Assembly: GCA_028554795.2 (NCBI GenBank)
Contig: JAPYKE020000538.1
Location: 62,001 to 126,000 of the forward strand
Origin: Sinohyriopsis cumingii
Taxonomy: Eukaryota > Mollusca > Bivalvia > Unionida > Unionidae
DNA length: 64,000 bases
Reading direction: 5' to 3'
The notes beneath the pieces are model-generated. The model was given only the letters and a program-made list of their open reading frames with translations, had not been told where the DNA came from and made no database searches. Both the position numbers and the translations under genes were made by a program. Positions 1 to 7,789 of this stretch are shown one piece after another; the stretch's first letter is position 1; the number at the start of each line of letters is the position of its first letter.

Positions 1-120
1 GGCCAAATTATCCTGCCATTTAAAACCAGTCAATGATTTGAGCCATTTGGCTGTCAGTGCAGATGTCAAATGCAGTCTTTATCTGTACCTATTGACAAAG
101 GATCTTACAAGTGTCTTTGC
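1..120 (+). mobile_element. DIRS-type retroelement relic, 5' piece left of the Polinton insertion
   Basis: This flank, read with the sequence after 15910, forms one decayed plus-strand region. The right part shows DIRS-type reverse transcriptase/RNase H similarity (see 15911-16995). Fragments such as GATGTCAAA and a 'CTGTACCTATTGACAAA' stretch fit the start of the DIRS palm domain (DVKDAYL..VPI type), but the match is short and broken by frame changes. Assignment rests mainly on continuity with the right flank. Confidence 0.4.
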
Positions 121-126
121 TTCAAC
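121..126. repeat. Left target-site duplication TTCAAC
   Basis: TTCAAC directly precedes the left terminal repeat and recurs at 15905-15910. Six bases is the usual duplication length for Polinton integrases. Confidence 0.85.
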
Positions 127-401
127 AGCAGCAGGGGGGGGGGGGCGAATCCGACATTTTGTCCAATCGTTATTTTGCTTAATTAATACTTTCTGCAACT
201 CAACGATCTAGTGTCGTCAGCGCCTGGTAAAAAAAAACGACGTCGTCGTTGGGGGATCGTCCAATCGTCATTTGGTTTAATTAACACCTTCTGCGCGTCG
301 ATCCCCAGCGTCGTCAGCGTCCGGTAAGCACAGCGACGACCGCGTCGATGTCATCGCCCCCCCCCCCCCCCCCCGCTGCTAAGTGGTTATTTACAATGAA
401 A
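127..401 (+). repeat. Left terminal inverted repeat of the Polinton-like element
   Basis: It starts AGCAGCAG followed by 12 G and ends with TTATTTACAATGAAA. The whole stretch matches the reverse complement of the right repeat, apart from homopolymer lengths (G12 and C18 here, 7 and 7 on the right) and a few bases. Inside are two diverged copies of a ~70-bp block (161-229 and 259-327, period 98), both beginning GTCCAATCGT and ending CGGTAA or TGGTAA. The outer edge (AGCAGCAG plus G-run) recurs inverted at the inner edge (C-run plus GCTGCT). Confidence 0.93.
390..397 (+). promoter_or_regulatory. TTTACAAT motif at the inner edge of the left terminal repeat
   Basis: TTTACAATGAAA closes the left repeat on the plus strand, pointing inward. 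Its mirror is at 15649-15656. The ATG in it opens only a ten-codon frame, so it may be a terminal promoter or a repeat-boundary signal rather than a gene start. Confidence 0.35.
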
Positions 402-405
402 GTCT

Positions 406-1716
406 TTATGATCTTACAAACAGAGTGATCACTAACTCCTCCTCTTGTAGATCAGTTAGGTTATTTGACTGATCGGTAAGTCTAAAATTAATTCTCGTTA
501 AAAACCGATCATGGCATCGCATATAGACCGGATTAATCGGACTCTCAACGATTAAAAATCCCGGAGGGGCTGTTGGTGAAAATGAATAAAGGATATACCC
601 CTGTTGAGCTTGATTTGATTGCTTGGTATCCACCTGGTAACTCCCTTCGATAGCATCACACACTAGATTAATTGCTATCACCGATGCGATATTTACGTTG
701 TATGGAGCAATATGCCTACCATCATCTCCGTTATCGTGTCTGAGGATATGAGTTGATGAACTGATAAAATCATTAAGAGACTTTCTTAGTTCTGGCGCGT
801 TGTATCCTGGAAACTTGAAATCAGGTAAATCGGCTTCTGTGATATTATACTCGGTTAGGAATTTTTGTTTATTATCATCGCTGCTATCGGATATTACTTT
901 AACGATTCGTTCATTGATACATTCCATGTCTGATATAAGTTGATTTAACACCTCAACGTGTTTTTGTGCTTTTGTCTCTCGTAGCTGTTCTAGTTGTAAT
1001 TGGTAATAATGATTAATTTCGGCAAACATATCAGTGATATTCTTTAAACTAATTACGAATGTGGTGTGCAATTTAGGAGTTTCCCCATGCTGAAAATACC
1101 ATTGCATGTTATTCCTGTCTTGAAATGCAAATATACTGGGTAATAACGCGTTTTTCATATTATACAATTTATTTTGATAATTGGGATTAATCTCATGATA
1201 CGATTGCTTGTCCGCGGGGGTTTTATGAGGTGGATTCTCAGGCCATCCTAGTATGGTTCTTATTGAACTGTTATAAATATCAACCATATACCCCGGTGTG
1301 CTTATTTCAATCGTCGACGATAACGTCGGTTCATGAACCGTAATAGCGATTTTTGATTCCTTTCCTGTGATCGATTTTATCCTGCGTTGAAATTCTTTAT
1401 TGATTTGTTCTATTTGGTATGACCCAGTTGGTATTGTAACCTCCTCCCAGTCTGGGGTCCCATCGGGTTTATTTGTCCGTGCAAAAACCAGCGAGTTATT
1501 AGGTTGTTGTCCGTTAAATGCGTCCGCTCGGATATTAGGCCAACTGTGATATATTCGCAATTTTGCCAGCGCTATTTCCTTCACTGGAACCGGCGATGGG
1601 AAGTTCACACTGAATTCGGGTTTCGTTGACGTTATCGATATCATACTTGTTTGTACCGGAGTGGTGTTCTCCGCGATCCGCTGAAGTAATTGAAACCCTT
1701 CGGGGTTCAGCGACAT
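406..1716 (-). CDS. Conserved Polinton-associated protein, 436 aa, probable virion component
   Basis: I do not recognise a characterised domain. The N-terminal half has a pattern I associate with uncharacterised proteins of invertebrate Polinton-like elements: 'LAKLRIYHSWPNI' (about residues 50-62), then 'IPTGSYQIEQINKEF'. A charged, probably helical stretch follows around residues 240-330. The end is beta-rich ('RINFRLTDQSNNLTD' and 'EEELVITLFVRS'), which suggests a beta-sandwich. No signal peptide or membrane segment is visible. It is the last gene of the minus-strand virion block, stops four bases from the terminal repeat, and starts at an ATG preceded by an AATAATAAT stretch. Candidate roles are penton/vertex protein or spike, as no other penton candidate is evident, but that is inference. 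Confidence 0.8.
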   Translation of the reverse strand: MSLNPEGFQLLQRIAENTTPVQTSMISITSTKPEFSVNFPSPVPVKEIALAKLRIYHSWPNIRADAFNGQQPNNSLVFARTNKPDGTPDWEEVTIPTGSYQIEQINKEFQRRIKSITGKESKIAITVHEPTLSSTIEISTPGYMVDIYNSSIRTILGWPENPPHKTPADKQSYHEINPNYQNKLYNMKNALLPSIFAFQDRNNMQWYFQHGETPKLHTTFVISLKNITDMFAEINHYYQLQLEQLRETKAQKHVEVLNQLISDMECINERIVKVISDSSDDNKQKFLTEYNITEADLPDFKFPGYNAPELRKSLNDFISSSTHILRHDNGDDGRHIAPYNVNIASVIAINLVCDAIEGSYQVDTKQSNQAQQGYILYSFSPTAPPGFLIVESPINPVYMRCHDRFLTRINFRLTDQSNNLTDLQEEELVITLFVRS

Positions 1717-1747
1717 TATTATTATTCGTTGTCTTTAGTGTCTAATT

Positions 1748-2269
1748 TCAACAACCAGAGCCCATTGAAGTGGTTCCGGCTTCCAGTTGAAAATCCTCGA
1801 TTTTTGACATCGCGGAGCTATACAACTGGACCATCGTGGAGAATTCAACATCGGATACGAACAAATTATCAATTGACAACGAGATCAACCCGGATAATTT
1901 CGAGTACGCGTCGGATACTATTTGATGTTTTACTGTATACTCGTTGAGTTTTTTCTGAAAACACGATGATATCTTCCTAGTGATTGCGTTGGCGACTCCA
2001 GCAATTGTTGTCATCGCGGAGACGGCGATTGGAACAGCGATCGGGGCTATCGTGGTCACCGTGGATAAAACGACGCCGGTACCGGCCACTATACCCGACA
2101 CCGAGTACACGACCGCGTCGATGGCGGTTATTTTTCGGCGGTATTTTTTTATTTTTGCACGGTATTGTTCGGAAAGCGTTTTCAAGTTCGCGGAAAATTC
2201 TTTTGCGGTATCGAATCGATATTGATGTGACGTCGGTGATACCTCTGATTCAATTTCCTTGGTGGTCAT
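1748..2269 (-). CDS. Putative viral membrane protein with hydrophobic hairpin, 173 aa
   Basis: A charged N-terminal helix (residues ~20-48, rich in K, R, E) leads to a long hydrophobic, small-residue segment (about 52-95). That segment is long enough for two membrane passes, with a turn near 'TTIAPIAVPIAV'. A basic patch (RKISSCFQKKL) and an amphipathic C-terminal part with 'VSDVEFSTMV' follow. Proteins of this layout are common, uncharacterised companions of Polinton-like elements in invertebrate genomes. The function is unknown; membrane anchoring or permeabilisation is plausible. It starts 25 bases after the fibre gene's stop, so it is probably co-transcribed with the virion block. The plus-strand open frames over it are shadows. 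Confidence 0.75.
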   Translation of the reverse strand: MTTKEIESEVSPTSHQYRFDTAKEFSANLKTLSEQYRAKIKKYRRKITAIDAVVYSVSGIVAGTGVVLSTVTTIAPIAVPIAVSAMTTIAGVANAITRKISSCFQKKLNEYTVKHQIVSDAYSKLSGLISLSIDNLFVSDVEFSTMVQLYSSAMSKIEDFQLEAGTTSMGSGC

Positions 2270-2294
2270 TTTTATTTTAAAAGAGCTAGTGTTT

Positions 2295-3464
2295 TTAATT
2301 ACTTAGATTCGCTACAAATTCCACATACCATGTAATGTTTGCCCTGGTTAGATTTCTATCAACGGCATAAATTGTAAACAGTTCAGTTGCGTTCTTGTCT
2401 ATAATTGTTGATATTGTATTGTTAAACCCGGATGAACTCGACGATAATATATTAAACTGCATCATTGAAACCAGTGTCAGTCGATAAATGCCCTTAACAG
2501 TTGCGGTGATATTTACTGTATTCTGTGTAGGAGTCCAATCGAATGATCCATGCCGAATTGTGTATACTGTGTTGATGATGTTCTCATGAGGGGTTTTTAT
2601 TTTTTCGAATTGCTCTGCTACTCTCGGTAGCCCGTCTTTAATCGCTTCAACATCAGTTCTGATTATTTCTATTCTCCGCAAATTCGCGTCTATATTATTC
2701 TTGTTTGCTGCAACATTAGTTTTGATTGTTTCTATTTCCCGTGTAGTCTCGGTCATACTTTTTTTGTTCGCTGCAACATCAAGTTTGATTGTTTCTATTT
2801 CATATGTATGCACGTCTATACCTTTTTTATTCGCTGCAACATCAGTTTTAATTAATCCTATTCCCCGCCAATACGCGTCTACATTTTTTTTGTTCGCTTC
2901 AATATCGGTTTTGATTGTTCCTATTTCCTGTGTATGCGCGTCCGCACCCTTTTTGTTCGCTTCAATATCAGTTTTGATTGTTCCTATTTCCTGTGTATGC
3001 GCGTCCATATTATTTATGATCGTTGTAACATCAGTTTTGATTGTTTCTATTTTCCGTCCATGCGAGTCTACATTATTTATGATCGTTGCAACATTAGCGC
3101 CGATTATTTCTATTTCCCGTTCATGCGCGTCTACACTCCTTTTGTTTGTTGCAACATCAGTTTTGATTGTTTTTATTTCCTGTCCATACGCAGTGATATC
3201 ATTTATAGTTATTGTAATCTCATCCGGCTTGGTATTTTTTTTACCAAAGAATTTATCAAAGTTGTCATCGATCCTGTTAACATTTTTTCGCAACGGGAGT
3301 AAATTGGCCGACAGCGCCATAAGCTCCGAAATAGCATTTTTTATTATTACAAAATTCGGTTCGGTTGCCGTCGGGGGTCCCCGAAAAAAACTATCGACAA
3401 TGTGTTGCACATCGGCGAAATGCGTTAGCCTTGAAATGAATTTCCTGCAAGTTAAATTCACCAC
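2295..3464 (-). pseudogene. Coiled-coil fibre, shaft and head portion (out of frame with its N-terminus)
   Basis: The frame has nine consecutive 21-residue repeats (about residues 97-285, DNA ~2610-3176), each close to I-x-T-I-K-T-D-V-x-A-N-K-K. Twenty-one residues is three heptads, which predicts a long parallel coiled coil like trimeric viral fibre shafts. The last ~100 residues are beta-rich with a Ser-rich loop and look like a small C-terminal head, possibly C1q/knob-like. The frame opens only with GTG at 3464 inside the upstream gene, with no proper start. It is therefore most likely the 3' part of one fibre gene begun at 3813 and broken by a frame change. Programmed frameshifting is possible but I see no supporting signal. 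The likely role is receptor binding at the capsid vertex. Confidence 0.75.
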
Positions 3465-3813
3465 GTAAACCTTTTAACGAATTCGACATGGTTATATAAT
3501 TGTCGCCAAGTGTACTTATTTTTCCATTTATCGTCAAGATGGATTCACCCGGTTTGAGTCGTCCGTCGCTGGTATACAACGCGATAGTGTCTTCGGCGGC
3601 ATCACGCTGTCGTATTAAAACGTCATTCAGTGACACATTACCGGATTTCAATTTACCCTGGCGGTCTTGAAATACAACTATTTCGCCCGGGTCAACACTT
3701 GTTAGATTCAACGTATCAGCGATTTCATCCTCAATTAGTTTTTTTATGTCGGCGGCGGCCGTTTCCGTGGATTCTTTCAGCGCCGAAACCGGTCGCCCCC
3801 AGATATCAATCAT
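3391..3813 (-). pseudogene. Fibre N-terminal portion, frame-shifted from the shaft
   Basis: This 140-codon frame starts at an ATG with TTTACAATAATA immediately upstream. It has the look of phage and adintovirus fibre N-termini, with two 'G-x-L-K-x-G' turns ('RQGKLKSGNVSLNDV' and 'DGRLKPGESIL') and a helical linker before the shaft. It runs out of frame at 3391, overlapping the coiled-coil frame (2295-3464) by 74 bases. The shaft frame lies one base later than this one, so a single-base lesion in or near the overlap would explain both halves. The neighbour upstream is the protease, whose stop overlaps this start by a few bases (3806-3813). Confidence 0.75.
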
Positions 3814-4522
3814 TATTATTGTAAATGTTATTCTCTAAAATCCGTTGAGCTTCTACGACCCCACTAGTGTATTCGTTTACAACCACATGAGGTGGTTTCC
3901 GCGATGATGAAATCGCCGCGAGTACGTTCAATACCTCGCGGCCACATATCGGTGGGTCACTTAATTGCTGTGTTGGCAGCGTGGAATAAAAAACCCGGGC
4001 TGAACACGCCCGGATATACCGCATGAACTCTTTCGGCGGGGCTAACCCGTATGAATCAAAATAGACGATCGCACGCGGATCAATAGCGTATGCAACCCAA
4101 TGAGTTCCCGCTCCAGAGGACCCATCGAGGTTAATTATGCCGGTTTCAATATTCCTTGGTGCCGCCGGTAATTGATCTCTCATAAAAACACCCCTGAAGT
4201 TTTTTATCGCTAGCGCGTTTGCGGCGTCTATTAAATCAAAATTAGACATTGGAGTCATAGACTCCTGCGTTAATAAACGGTCCCCGGTAGTCTTAGACCC
4301 TTTCCCGAGTACCATGAATACGGGGTCCCCGGTAGTCTTAGACCCTTTCCGGCTACGGGTCGTTTTTTTTTTGTAGCCTTTCCCGGTTGCCTTCTTCAAT
4401 GCCATCCCCGCCGCGGTACCAACGGCTCCTAACGCCGCCGCCTTAGCCACTGCTGGGGCCGCCGCGGCAATCAACGCTGGAATCGCAGCTAACAGCGGAA
4501 ATATCCCACCGGTCTTTTCCAT
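3806..4522 (-). CDS. Adenain-like cysteine protease fused to an N-terminal pX/pVI-like peptide
   Basis: The protease half (about residues 88-238) has the adenovirus-protease (C5/Ulp1-like) signature. His141 is in 'GTHWVAYAI', the acidic residue Asp156 is in 'VYFDSYG', the oxyanion Gln is 185/186, and Cys193 is in 'PPICGREVL'. The Gln-to-Cys spacing equals that of adenain if Gln186 is used. Its job would be cleaving virion precursors during capsid maturation. Ahead of it is a different module: a hydrophobic Ala/Leu-rich helix (residues 7-42) and a Lys/Arg tail (43-63). These resemble the pX/pVI-type membrane-active, DNA-binding peptides of adenoviruses and adintoviruses. Between them, a 15-residue unit starting GKGSKTTGD is tandemly repeated (DNA period 45, 4279-4350). 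The fusion implies self-cleavage, though I see no certain cleavage site. Confidence 0.88.
   Translation of the reverse strand: MEKTGGIFPLLAAIPALIAAAAPAVAKAAALGAVGTAAGMALKKATGKGYKKKTTRSRKGSKTTGDPVFMVLGKGSKTTGDRLLTQESMTPMSNFDLIDAANALAIKNFRGVFMRDQLPAAPRNIETGIINLDGSSGAGTHWVAYAIDPRAIVYFDSYGLAPPKEFMRYIRACSARVFYSTLPTQQLSDPPICGREVLNVLAAISSSRKPPHVVVNEYTSGVVEAQRILENNIYNNND
3818..3825 (-). promoter_or_regulatory. TTTACAAT start-site motif before the fibre ATG
   Basis: On the minus strand TTTACAATAATA runs directly into the ATG at 3813. The same octamer lies 2-7 bases before the ATGs at 4747 and 7688. I infer an initiator-like late promoter, because such a short leader leaves no room for a conventional one. 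Confidence 0.5.
4279..4350 (-). repeat. 45-bp tandem duplication inside the protease gene linker
   Basis: A 27-base block starting GGTCCCCGGTAG occurs at 4279 and again at 4324. The period of 45 keeps the frame and encodes GSKTTGD twice, between the basic tail and the protease domain. Confidence 0.85.
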
Positions 4523-4561
4523 GTTTTTAATTGCTGCGGCTGAAAAATCTATTTGAACACC

Positions 4562-4747
4562 CTATTTATTCTTCATCGCATCATTGAAATGTTTTATTTG
4601 ACGCGCCGTCAACGATATCTTATGATTACCACCCGCCATCTGCGACGGCTTCAGCGTTATTGTGGTTCCGCATTGTTTAGCCGACTTTGATCGTAATTTC
4701 TTGACTTGACCATCAGTCAACTCTACACTGACGACACTATACGACAT
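4562..4747 (-). CDS. Small basic Polinton-associated protein, 61 aa
   Basis: A short Lys-rich protein with two related halves: 'VELTDGQVKKLRSKS' then 'SLTARQIKHFNDAMK', separated by 'TLKPSQMAGGN'. This 'LT-x-x-Q-x-x-K' duplication with a central 'SQ-x-x-GG' is a pattern I recognise from small uncharacterised proteins in adintovirus-like elements. The function is unknown; a basic core or DNA-condensing protein is possible. The start is firm: ATG is preceded by TTTACAATAA, the motif used by two other virion genes. It lies between protease and capsid gene on the same strand. Confidence 0.78.
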   Translation of the reverse strand: MSYSVVSVELTDGQVKKLRSKSAKQCGTTITLKPSQMAGGNHKISLTARQIKHFNDAMKNK

Positions 4748-4749
4748 TT

Positions 4750-4757
4750 ATTGTAAA
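4750..4757 (-). promoter_or_regulatory. TTTACAAT start-site motif before the 61-aa gene
   Basis: TTTACAATAA directly precedes the ATG at 4747 on the minus strand, matching the motif at 3818 and 7690. Confidence 0.5.
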
Positions 4758-4775
4758 CGCGTTTTGTGCTTTCAA

Positions 4776-6218
4776 TTACATGTTTTCCACTGGCGCATCA
4801 ACGATTCTCATTCGTCCACCAACACCTTCTAGCAGCATTGATTTATCACTGAGAATGACAGCAACCGCTCTATAATTAACACCACCCGGGGCTATACGAG
4901 CTCGAAAGTGTATATCAACGACGGATTGTCTCGTTAAATGAAGATGTTCCAGCGAAAAATAATAAATCGGATACAGGTTTTTAAAATCAAGTTGTGATAT
5001 TTGCAAACCAGTGTCGACGTTTTGATCACGACCCATATACGACAGCAATCGATGGTACACACGTGCGATATGGTTGTCGCCGTAATTAAGCTGTATGTCC
5101 TCGGATGGTTCCTGTTGTCCGTTTATTCTCAGCGAAACATCCCTGACTCCTAATTGATCAAATATCATATGGCTGCGTTCTTGACTGCCCAATCGTTCCC
5201 TATTCTGTAGCGCTATGAATATATGACGCGGGGCTGAAACACCCTGTTTTGATGCCAAGTGCCATGTAAACGTATCGGCGACGTTATCCTCTTTAGCATC
5301 AGTTGTTACCGCTAGCCAACTCAACAACGATTTCCCTCCCTGTTCCATAAATGCTAACAATCGTGCTTCCGTGGTAACTGATGGAGTCAGTACCGGCATC
5401 CACAATGCTATTTTAGTTAAAATGACTTTACCGGCAGCGACGCCAGCAGCACGCCATATTGCATTGTTATCATCGCCCCTTCGCGTCAGCGCGATTGTGT
5501 GCTTGGCCCCATAGATAACCTTCCTGACATTTCTGCAGAATCCAAATATGTGATGGAGTGGAATCGCGCATGAAAACTTTCGGCGTGGTCCTTGCAACAT
5601 CCCTACTCGTGTTGCGAATCCCATATTGTAATTATCGTTAAGACTTTTTATAATATTGAACTCAGCGTCTGGTCTTGCTCTGCGGTCTGGATTGGCTGCT
5701 TCAGCCTGTGGGTTAGTTGCGGTATCTCTTTCCACCAGCACGTTGATGTACTGAAGATGGTCAGCGTTATTAGTGGTGTCCTTTGCGAACATTATAGATG
5801 GACCCGCCGATCTTGTATAATCATCCGAGTATCTCGCTAACCCAATTATCGTCGTTGCAACATCAACCTCGCGTTCTATTGATTCAATTTCTCGCCCGTC
5901 AATAAGATATCTGGCGCTCTCAAATAACGCCATGATACCGTTGTTGACGAAGCCAACTCGAACACGATGGTCATCTGCGTATGGTGCATTATCGGCGGCA
6001 TTTGTCACGAGTTCTCCCTCGATTTCGATAAACGCTTCACACGGCAGAAAGTATTTACTGGTATCTTGGACCTGAAGTTCAATTCGCGATCGTAGGTCAG
6101 GTTGCGCTGCATAATAAGAATAAAATTGATAATCACGGACAGAATCATCCCTGCGCACTGGGACGTCCATATCAAACGCGGGATCAGCGGTTCGCGCAAA
6201 CATTCTATTATTTATCAT
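4776..6218 (-). CDS. Major capsid protein, double jelly-roll type
   Basis: The protein matches the layout of Polinton/adintovirus hexon-like capsid proteins: ~480 residues, beta-rich throughout, no membrane segments. It has the conserved central stretch 'IPLHHIFGFCRNVRK' followed by 'VIYGAKHTIALTRR' (residues ~232-260 counted from the first in-frame GTG at 6257), then 'ILTKIALWMPVLTPS' at the start of the second barrel. The GTG-initiated frame overlaps the end of the upstream gene. The first ATG (6218) is the likelier start and a second ATG follows at 6203. It would build the icosahedral shell as pseudo-hexameric trimers. The gene is intact and sits between the pVI-like gene and the small basic gene, an order consistent with a late virion operon. 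Confidence 0.88.
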   Translation of the reverse strand: MINNRMFARTADPAFDMDVPVRRDDSVRDYQFYSYYAAQPDLRSRIELQVQDTSKYFLPCEAFIEIEGELVTNAADNAPYADDHRVRVGFVNNGIMALFESARYLIDGREIESIEREVDVATTIIGLARYSDDYTRSAGPSIMFAKDTTNNADHLQYINVLVERDTATNPQAEAANPDRRARPDAEFNIIKSLNDNYNMGFATRVGMLQGPRRKFSCAIPLHHIFGFCRNVRKVIYGAKHTIALTRRGDDNNAIWRAAGVAAGKVILTKIALWMPVLTPSVTTEARLLAFMEQGGKSLLSWLAVTTDAKEDNVADTFTWHLASKQGVSAPRHIFIALQNRERLGSQERSHMIFDQLGVRDVSLRINGQQEPSEDIQLNYGDNHIARVYHRLLSYMGRDQNVDTGLQISQLDFKNLYPIYYFSLEHLHLTRQSVVDIHFRARIAPGGVNYRAVAVILSDKSMLLEGVGGRMRIVDAPVENM

Positions 6219-6228
6219 GTTGATGTTT

Positions 6229-6717
6229 TCAATTGCGATTTTTTCGTCGTAGACCACTTCCCGCTATCGCGTTCATGAGCGCGTTGGTTGCCGCATCGGC
6301 GGATGGCGAAGTCGCCAACGACGGAGTCGTCGCCAACGACTCTAATTTTTCTTCCACGGCGTTATTTATTACTTTACTGACATTTGCAGGCATCACTGTC
6401 GTTGATGGCATTACCGGTGGTTTCTGTTTTCTTTTTGAAAATCTCTTGGATTTCACCAATGACATTAGTTTGTTCCGCGCGGCTGAAAGCGCCTTTCCGG
6501 CAACATCTCCAATGGCACTAATACCCTTATCACGAATAACATCAATAGCCTTCATTCCTAATTGTTTGGCTAACGGCGCTACTTTTGGAGCCATTCTTGT
6601 AAATAACCCCGCAATGGTGCTACCGAGACCATCTCCATAGTACGCGCGGTAAACAGGCAATCGCGAGTTTACCACGTAGACGAGTACTGGTTTATCGTGG
6701 TTGTAGTGTATGATCAT
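6229..6717 (-). CDS. pVI-like minor capsid / membrane-active protein, ~162 aa
   Basis: After a short N-terminus come a Gly-rich 'YYGDGLGSTIAGLF' segment and an amphipathic region with small residues (MAPKVAPLAKQLGMKAIDVI). A strongly basic patch follows (KSKRFSKRKQK, about two-thirds along), then a Ser/Thr/Ala-rich tail ending RRKNRN. This matches the make-up of adenovirus pVI and its adintovirus counterparts, which bind hexons, carry the protease cofactor and lyse endosomes. The open frame reaches back to a GTG at 6732, but the ATG at 6717 follows an AT-rich leader and is the better start. The stop lies 11 bases before the capsid ATG, so the two genes are tightly coupled. Confidence 0.78.
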   Translation of the reverse strand: MIIHYNHDKPVLVYVVNSRLPVYRAYYGDGLGSTIAGLFTRMAPKVAPLAKQLGMKAIDVIRDKGISAIGDVAGKALSAARNKLMSLVKSKRFSKRKQKPPVMPSTTVMPANVSKVINNAVEEKLESLATTPSLATSPSADAATNALMNAIAGSGLRRKNRN

Positions 6718-6743
6718 CCTTATTAAAAACACCAGTTTTCCAA

Positions 6744-7688
6744 TTAATCATCCACGAGTTCGTCTATGAGCGTTCGATATGCATTAATGTCCATAATACC
6801 GCCTGTAAATAACCGCTTGCAAATATCAGCGGCCTCATTGATTATTTCCGTAGAGTTATTTCCGGCTCGTTTTCCTCCGATTAGTACTTCCAGCCGTGAT
6901 ATATCACTGAGAACACTATTAGGGCAGGTAACGCCGTAGGATTCTTTACCAACAGAGTATCCTTTTCCTTTTTTTGGTGTTCTACTCTTAACTTCCTTGT
7001 GGAATGCGTCGTAATCGGATTTACTACGATGTGGTAATGCATCTTTATGTTTACTTGCTAAATACACTATTCTTGCCCAGTCCTTTAACGACTTTATATT
7101 TTTCTCGTAACCGCTATTGATATGCTTCTTATCTCGTGTTTTCTTAGCAAAATTGTTGGCAGCAAAATTAATTAATTCTTCCCTGTTGCTGAAGCCTCTA
7201 ATTTGATCTATTGTGCTCTTCTTGAGTACAATACGGGGTATATTCCCCTCTTTTTCTTCCGGTATTTCTTCTTCTGGTATTTCTTCTTCTGGTATTTCTT
7301 CTTCTGGTTCTTTCGCAGTAGCGCCTAGTTCTTCCTCGTCGGCCATTGTAACATAAGGGTCTTGTGGTTCCGTTATAGCGAGTGGTGGTGGCCTCCGTGT
7401 TGTAGCAGCCGCTATTTTTGCAGGAAGTGTTTCTAAAGACCTTTTTGTTTGTTTTGTCTCTGTCGCTATCTTTTCAAGCGCACCAAGAACGGGTACAGTT
7501 ACCGCCGTAACATCCTTAGTCGCTTTAGTTACCGGGGCAAATAACTGTTCACTTCCAACAGCAAAATCAGTTTGCATTTGTTGTCGCGTTTGAAGTTTCT
7601 CTCTCACTCTGTCTCGTAACGGTATAAACTTTCTAAGCGCTGCTAGCCGCTCTCTGGCTAGCCGAGTAGTAAGTGATTCACCTACCAT
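6744..7688 (-). CDS. Conserved Polinton-associated protein of unknown function, 314 aa
   Basis: The N-terminal third is helical and basic (RLARERLAALRKF). The middle has a Pro/Arg turn, then a repeated acidic stretch of IPEEE units (about residues 133-147) from a 15-bp tandem repeat near 7259-7310. The C-terminal half is a folded-looking domain with 'SYGVTCPNSVLSDI', then 'RLEVLIGGKRAGNNS' and an all-helical end. That ending, '-LIG-x-x-x-AGN-', recurs in uncharacterised proteins of invertebrate Polinton-like elements as I remember them. ATG at 7688 has TTTACAATA directly before it, so the start is firm and regulation is shared with the 61-aa and fibre genes. A virion or assembly role is likely from position only. 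Confidence 0.75.
   Translation of the reverse strand: MVGESLTTRLARERLAALRKFIPLRDRVREKLQTRQQMQTDFAVGSEQLFAPVTKATKDVTAVTVPVLGALEKIATETKQTKRSLETLPAKIAAATTRRPPPLAITEPQDPYVTMADEEELGATAKEPEEEIPEEEIPEEEIPEEKEGNIPRIVLKKSTIDQIRGFSNREELINFAANNFAKKTRDKKHINSGYEKNIKSLKDWARIVYLASKHKDALPHRSKSDYDAFHKEVKSRTPKKGKGYSVGKESYGVTCPNSVLSDISRLEVLIGGKRAGNNSTEIINEAADICKRLFTGGIMDINAYRTLIDELVDD
7259..7310 (-). repeat. 15-bp in-frame tandem repeat (IPEEE coding)
   Basis: Three to four copies of a 15-base unit (plus strand TTCTTCTGGTATTTC) encode an acidic IPEEE array in the 314-aa protein. Copy number is probably variable between elements. Confidence 0.85.
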
Positions 7689-7689
7689 T

Positions 7690-7697
7690 ATTGTAAA
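7690..7697 (-). promoter_or_regulatory. TTTACAAT start-site motif before the 314-aa gene
   Basis: TTTACAATA directly precedes the ATG at 7688 on the minus strand, as at 3818 and 4750. Confidence 0.5.
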
Positions 7698-7789
7698 TTG
7701 ATCCGCAATTTCAAATAAAATTTTCCGCCGGGTCTTTCCATGGTGGCAGAAATATATCGTGTCATTGTGTACATCACATATATATAATG

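Noticed and set aside
2701-3468. 255-aa plus-strand open frame
   Set aside because: It is the complement of the fibre repeats; its Ile/Ser/Phe-rich periodic sequence is a shadow of the 63-bp repeat.
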